A stretch of 64,000 bases of DNA, taken from NCBI RefSeq assembly GCF_947501225.1, contig NZ_CANMUW010000021.1, positions 1 through 64,000 on the forward strand, in the 5' to 3' direction. The notes below the pieces were generated by a model. That model did no database searches, was not told where the DNA came from, and saw only the letters and a program-made list of their open reading frames with translations. Positions 62,762 to 64,000 of the stretch are shown in pieces. The position numbers and the translations under genes were made by a program. Every line of letters begins with the position of its first letter. The stretch's first letter is position 1. The stretch comes from an uncultured Shewanella sp. Lineage in GTDB: Bacteria > Pseudomonadota > Gammaproteobacteria > Enterobacterales > Shewanellaceae.

Positions 62762-63652
62762 TCAGCTGTTGAGACGATTCTTAAACATAGATTCAATTTC
62801 CAGGAATATCCACTCCATCACAGGGCCATAAGCCCTGTCGCGCCTGTTTACCACCCCCATCTCAACCATCAGAGGATCGGGAATATTCTCCGTTGAGAGC
62901 TCAATGACCTGATTGGTGTACCACTCCGAATTAGCCAGGTGGTCGGGCACCAGCGCCCAGCCGAGCCCCCTGGTTACTAAGGTTGTGATGTAATAGTAGC
63001 TGTCGATATACCAGTGATTAGCCGACAGAGCCTTAGCCTGACTGCTTCCGACACGGTCGCGGATAACCAGTTGCCGATATTGGTTGAGCTCCTCGATAGT
63101 CGGTGACTCAATCTTAGACAGCGGGTGCTTAGGCGACACGATCAACGAGTGATAGAACTGACCGATAGACATAAACTCCAGCGAGTCAGAAAAAGACTTC
63201 ACATAGAAAAGTATCCCCATATCCGCCTTCCCCTCATCGACCCACTGAGCGATATCGTCCTGAGAGCCATTGATGATGGTGAGCTTCAGGAGGGGAAATC
63301 GACACGCGACCCGTTCAAACAGTGACTCGAAAGTATTGATAGGCACGGCTTCATCCATAGCTACGGTTAACGCTATCTCCTCCCCCGTTGTCACCGTCAT
63401 CGCTCTGGACTGTAATCGCTGGCACTGTTCGAGCACGGCTTGCGCCTCGACATACATATCCTCGCCATGGCGGGTCAAGACGGGCAACTTTGCCGTTCTG
63501 TCGAATAACTCGAACCCGAGATCGGCCTCCAGATTCGCAATAGCTGTACTCACTCTCGATTGCGCACGCCCCAGCTTACGTGCAGCCCCGGAGAATGAGC
63601 CACACTTGACCGACAACACAAACGCCTCCAGTTGAGCCAATGTCCAATTCAT
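62762..63652 (-). CDS. LysR-family transcriptional regulator
   Basis: A 296-residue regulator. The N-terminal winged helix-turn-helix has LEAFVLSVKCGSFSGAARKLG followed by RAQSRVSTAIANLEADLG (about residues 8-45; quoted as two stretches). The effector domain (about 90-290) has the usual two-lobe periplasmic-binding-like pattern. The divergent MATE transporter starts 125 bases away and a perfect dyad lies between the starts, so it probably regulates that gene and itself. Confidence 0.92.
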   Translation of the reverse strand: MNWTLAQLEAFVLSVKCGSFSGAARKLGRAQSRVSTAIANLEADLGFELFDRTAKLPVLTRHGEDMYVEAQAVLEQCQRLQSRAMTVTTGEEIALTVAMDEAVPINTFESLFERVACRFPLLKLTIINGSQDDIAQWVDEGKADMGILFYVKSFSDSLEFMSIGQFYHSLIVSPKHPLSKIESPTIEELNQYRQLVIRDRVGSSQAKALSANHWYIDSYYYITTLVTRGLGWALVPDHLANSEWYTNQVIELSTENIPDPLMVEMGVVNRRDRAYGPVMEWIFLEIESMFKNRLNS

Positions 63653-63691
63653 AACCTCTCCATCAAGATACTCTTATCCCTTCAATAAACC

Positions 63692-63706
63692 ATCCGAAAT
63701 TCGGAT
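63692..63706. promoter_or_regulatory. Candidate LysR-type operator
   Basis: ATCCGAAATTCGGAT is a 15-base palindrome (7-base arms, one central base). It lies 40 bases before the LysR start and 71 bases before the MATE start, the expected place for a LysR site in a divergent promoter. The link is inferred. Confidence 0.6.
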
Positions 63707-63776
63707 AGAAACTAACTTTAATCAATCCGCTTATTGAGAGTATCCTATCGCCTCCAACAGATGCCAGAAAAAGATC

Positions 63777-64000
63777 ATGCAAGCCGATAAACCAGATATT
63801 TCACAGGATCGTTCAATACAGCGCACCTTCTGGCGTTACGCTATCCCTTCGATAGCGGCGATGTTAGTCAACGGCCTGTATCAGATCATCGATGGTATGT
63901 ATATCGGCCACTACCTTGGCTACGAGGGGCTGGCGGGTATCAATGTAGCCTGGCCTATCATCTATGTGATTGCCGGGGTGGGGTTAATGATTGGGATGGG
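63777..64000 (+). CDS. MATE-family transporter (3' end outside window)
   Basis: The first 74 codons are visible. FWRYAIPSIAAMLVNGLYQ is helix 1 and the following IDGMYIGHYLG, LAGINVAWPIIY and GVGLMIGMG match MATE transporters of the NorM/VmrA type. The frame is open to the window end. ATG 63777 is the first in-frame start. It is divergent from the LysR gene and likely under its control. Confidence 0.88.
   Translation, partial: MQADKPDISQDRSIQRTFWRYAIPSIAAMLVNGLYQIIDGMYIGHYLGYEGLAGINVAWPIIYVIAGVGLMIGM

Noticed and set aside
1..64000. tRNA or rRNA genes, CRISPR arrays, prophage or transposase genes
   Set aside because: I scanned the gaps and found no cloverleaf-like segments, regular spacer arrays or recombinase motifs. 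The repeats seen are short palindromes and the coding repeats in cusB.

Overview
The window looks like chromosomal DNA of a marine gammaproteobacterium, most likely Shewanella or a close relative. The basis is protein type and gene order: plsB divergent from lexA-sulA, followed by a cox operon whose subunit II carries cytochrome c domains, with ctaG, SURF1, ctaA, cyoE and SCO genes, and further on nfuA, bioH, comF, tex, greB, ompR-envZ and pyrBI. This gene order agrees with my recollection of Shewanella genomes; I ran no search. Nearly all of the DNA is ordinary dense coding sequence. I saw no tRNA, rRNA, CRISPR array, transposase, integrase or prophage gene.

Layout. 1-4.9 kb: the end of a Cus-type copper/silver efflux locus. 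Its adaptor protein has a metal-binding module repeated in near-identical DNA copies, and the gene is cut by the window start. 5-12.8 kb: a chemoreceptor, a VOC protein, a globin, a diguanylate cyclase, a HlyD/DUF3302 membrane pair and an AraC regulator. 12.9-17.9 kb: an aromatic amino acid permease coupled to plsB, and the divergent SOS operon lexA-sulA with two SOS boxes. 17.9-27.3 kb: an aerobic cytochrome c oxidase locus (coxB, coxA, ctaG, coxC, a reversed DUF2909 gene, SURF1, a SCO-like gene, ctaA, cyoE, SCO1) with an FNR-type palindrome and a terminator-like hairpin in its long upstream region. 27.5-35.5 kb: a chemosensory operon (STAS, cheY, cheA, cheW, triple-PAS receptor, cheR, cheB). 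35.5-48.6 kb: a polysaccharide deacetylase divergent from a MATE transporter, nfuA, an M14 peptidase, comF divergent from bioH, a Q-rich unknown, a phosphoglycerol transferase-like enzyme and tex. 48.7-52.6 kb: a PqqD-like protein next to a thiamine diphosphate decarboxylase-like enzyme, greB and a TrmO-like methyltransferase. 52.9-58 kb: ompR, envZ, a chemoreceptor and an outer-membrane-like protein. 58.1-64 kb: a VanZ-like protein, rsmJ, rlmJ, pyrBI with a complete attenuator, a DUF4440 protein, and a LysR regulator divergent from a MATE transporter cut by the window end.

How the parts work together. The cox locus encodes the oxidase core and most of its assembly pathway: heme O and heme A synthesis, copper delivery to CuA and CuB, and SURF1. 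The chemosensory operon is nearly self-sufficient: it has a receptor ending in a CheR/CheB tether, an adaptor, kinase, response regulator, methyltransferase and methylesterase, but no CheZ or CheD. The most unusual items are the tandem metal-binding repeats in the efflux adaptor, the internally duplicated diheme tail of CoxB, the cox leader region, the extra SCO-like protein, the PqqD-like/thiamine diphosphate enzyme pair, and the pyrBI leader peptide. I did not find a clearly new multi-gene system.
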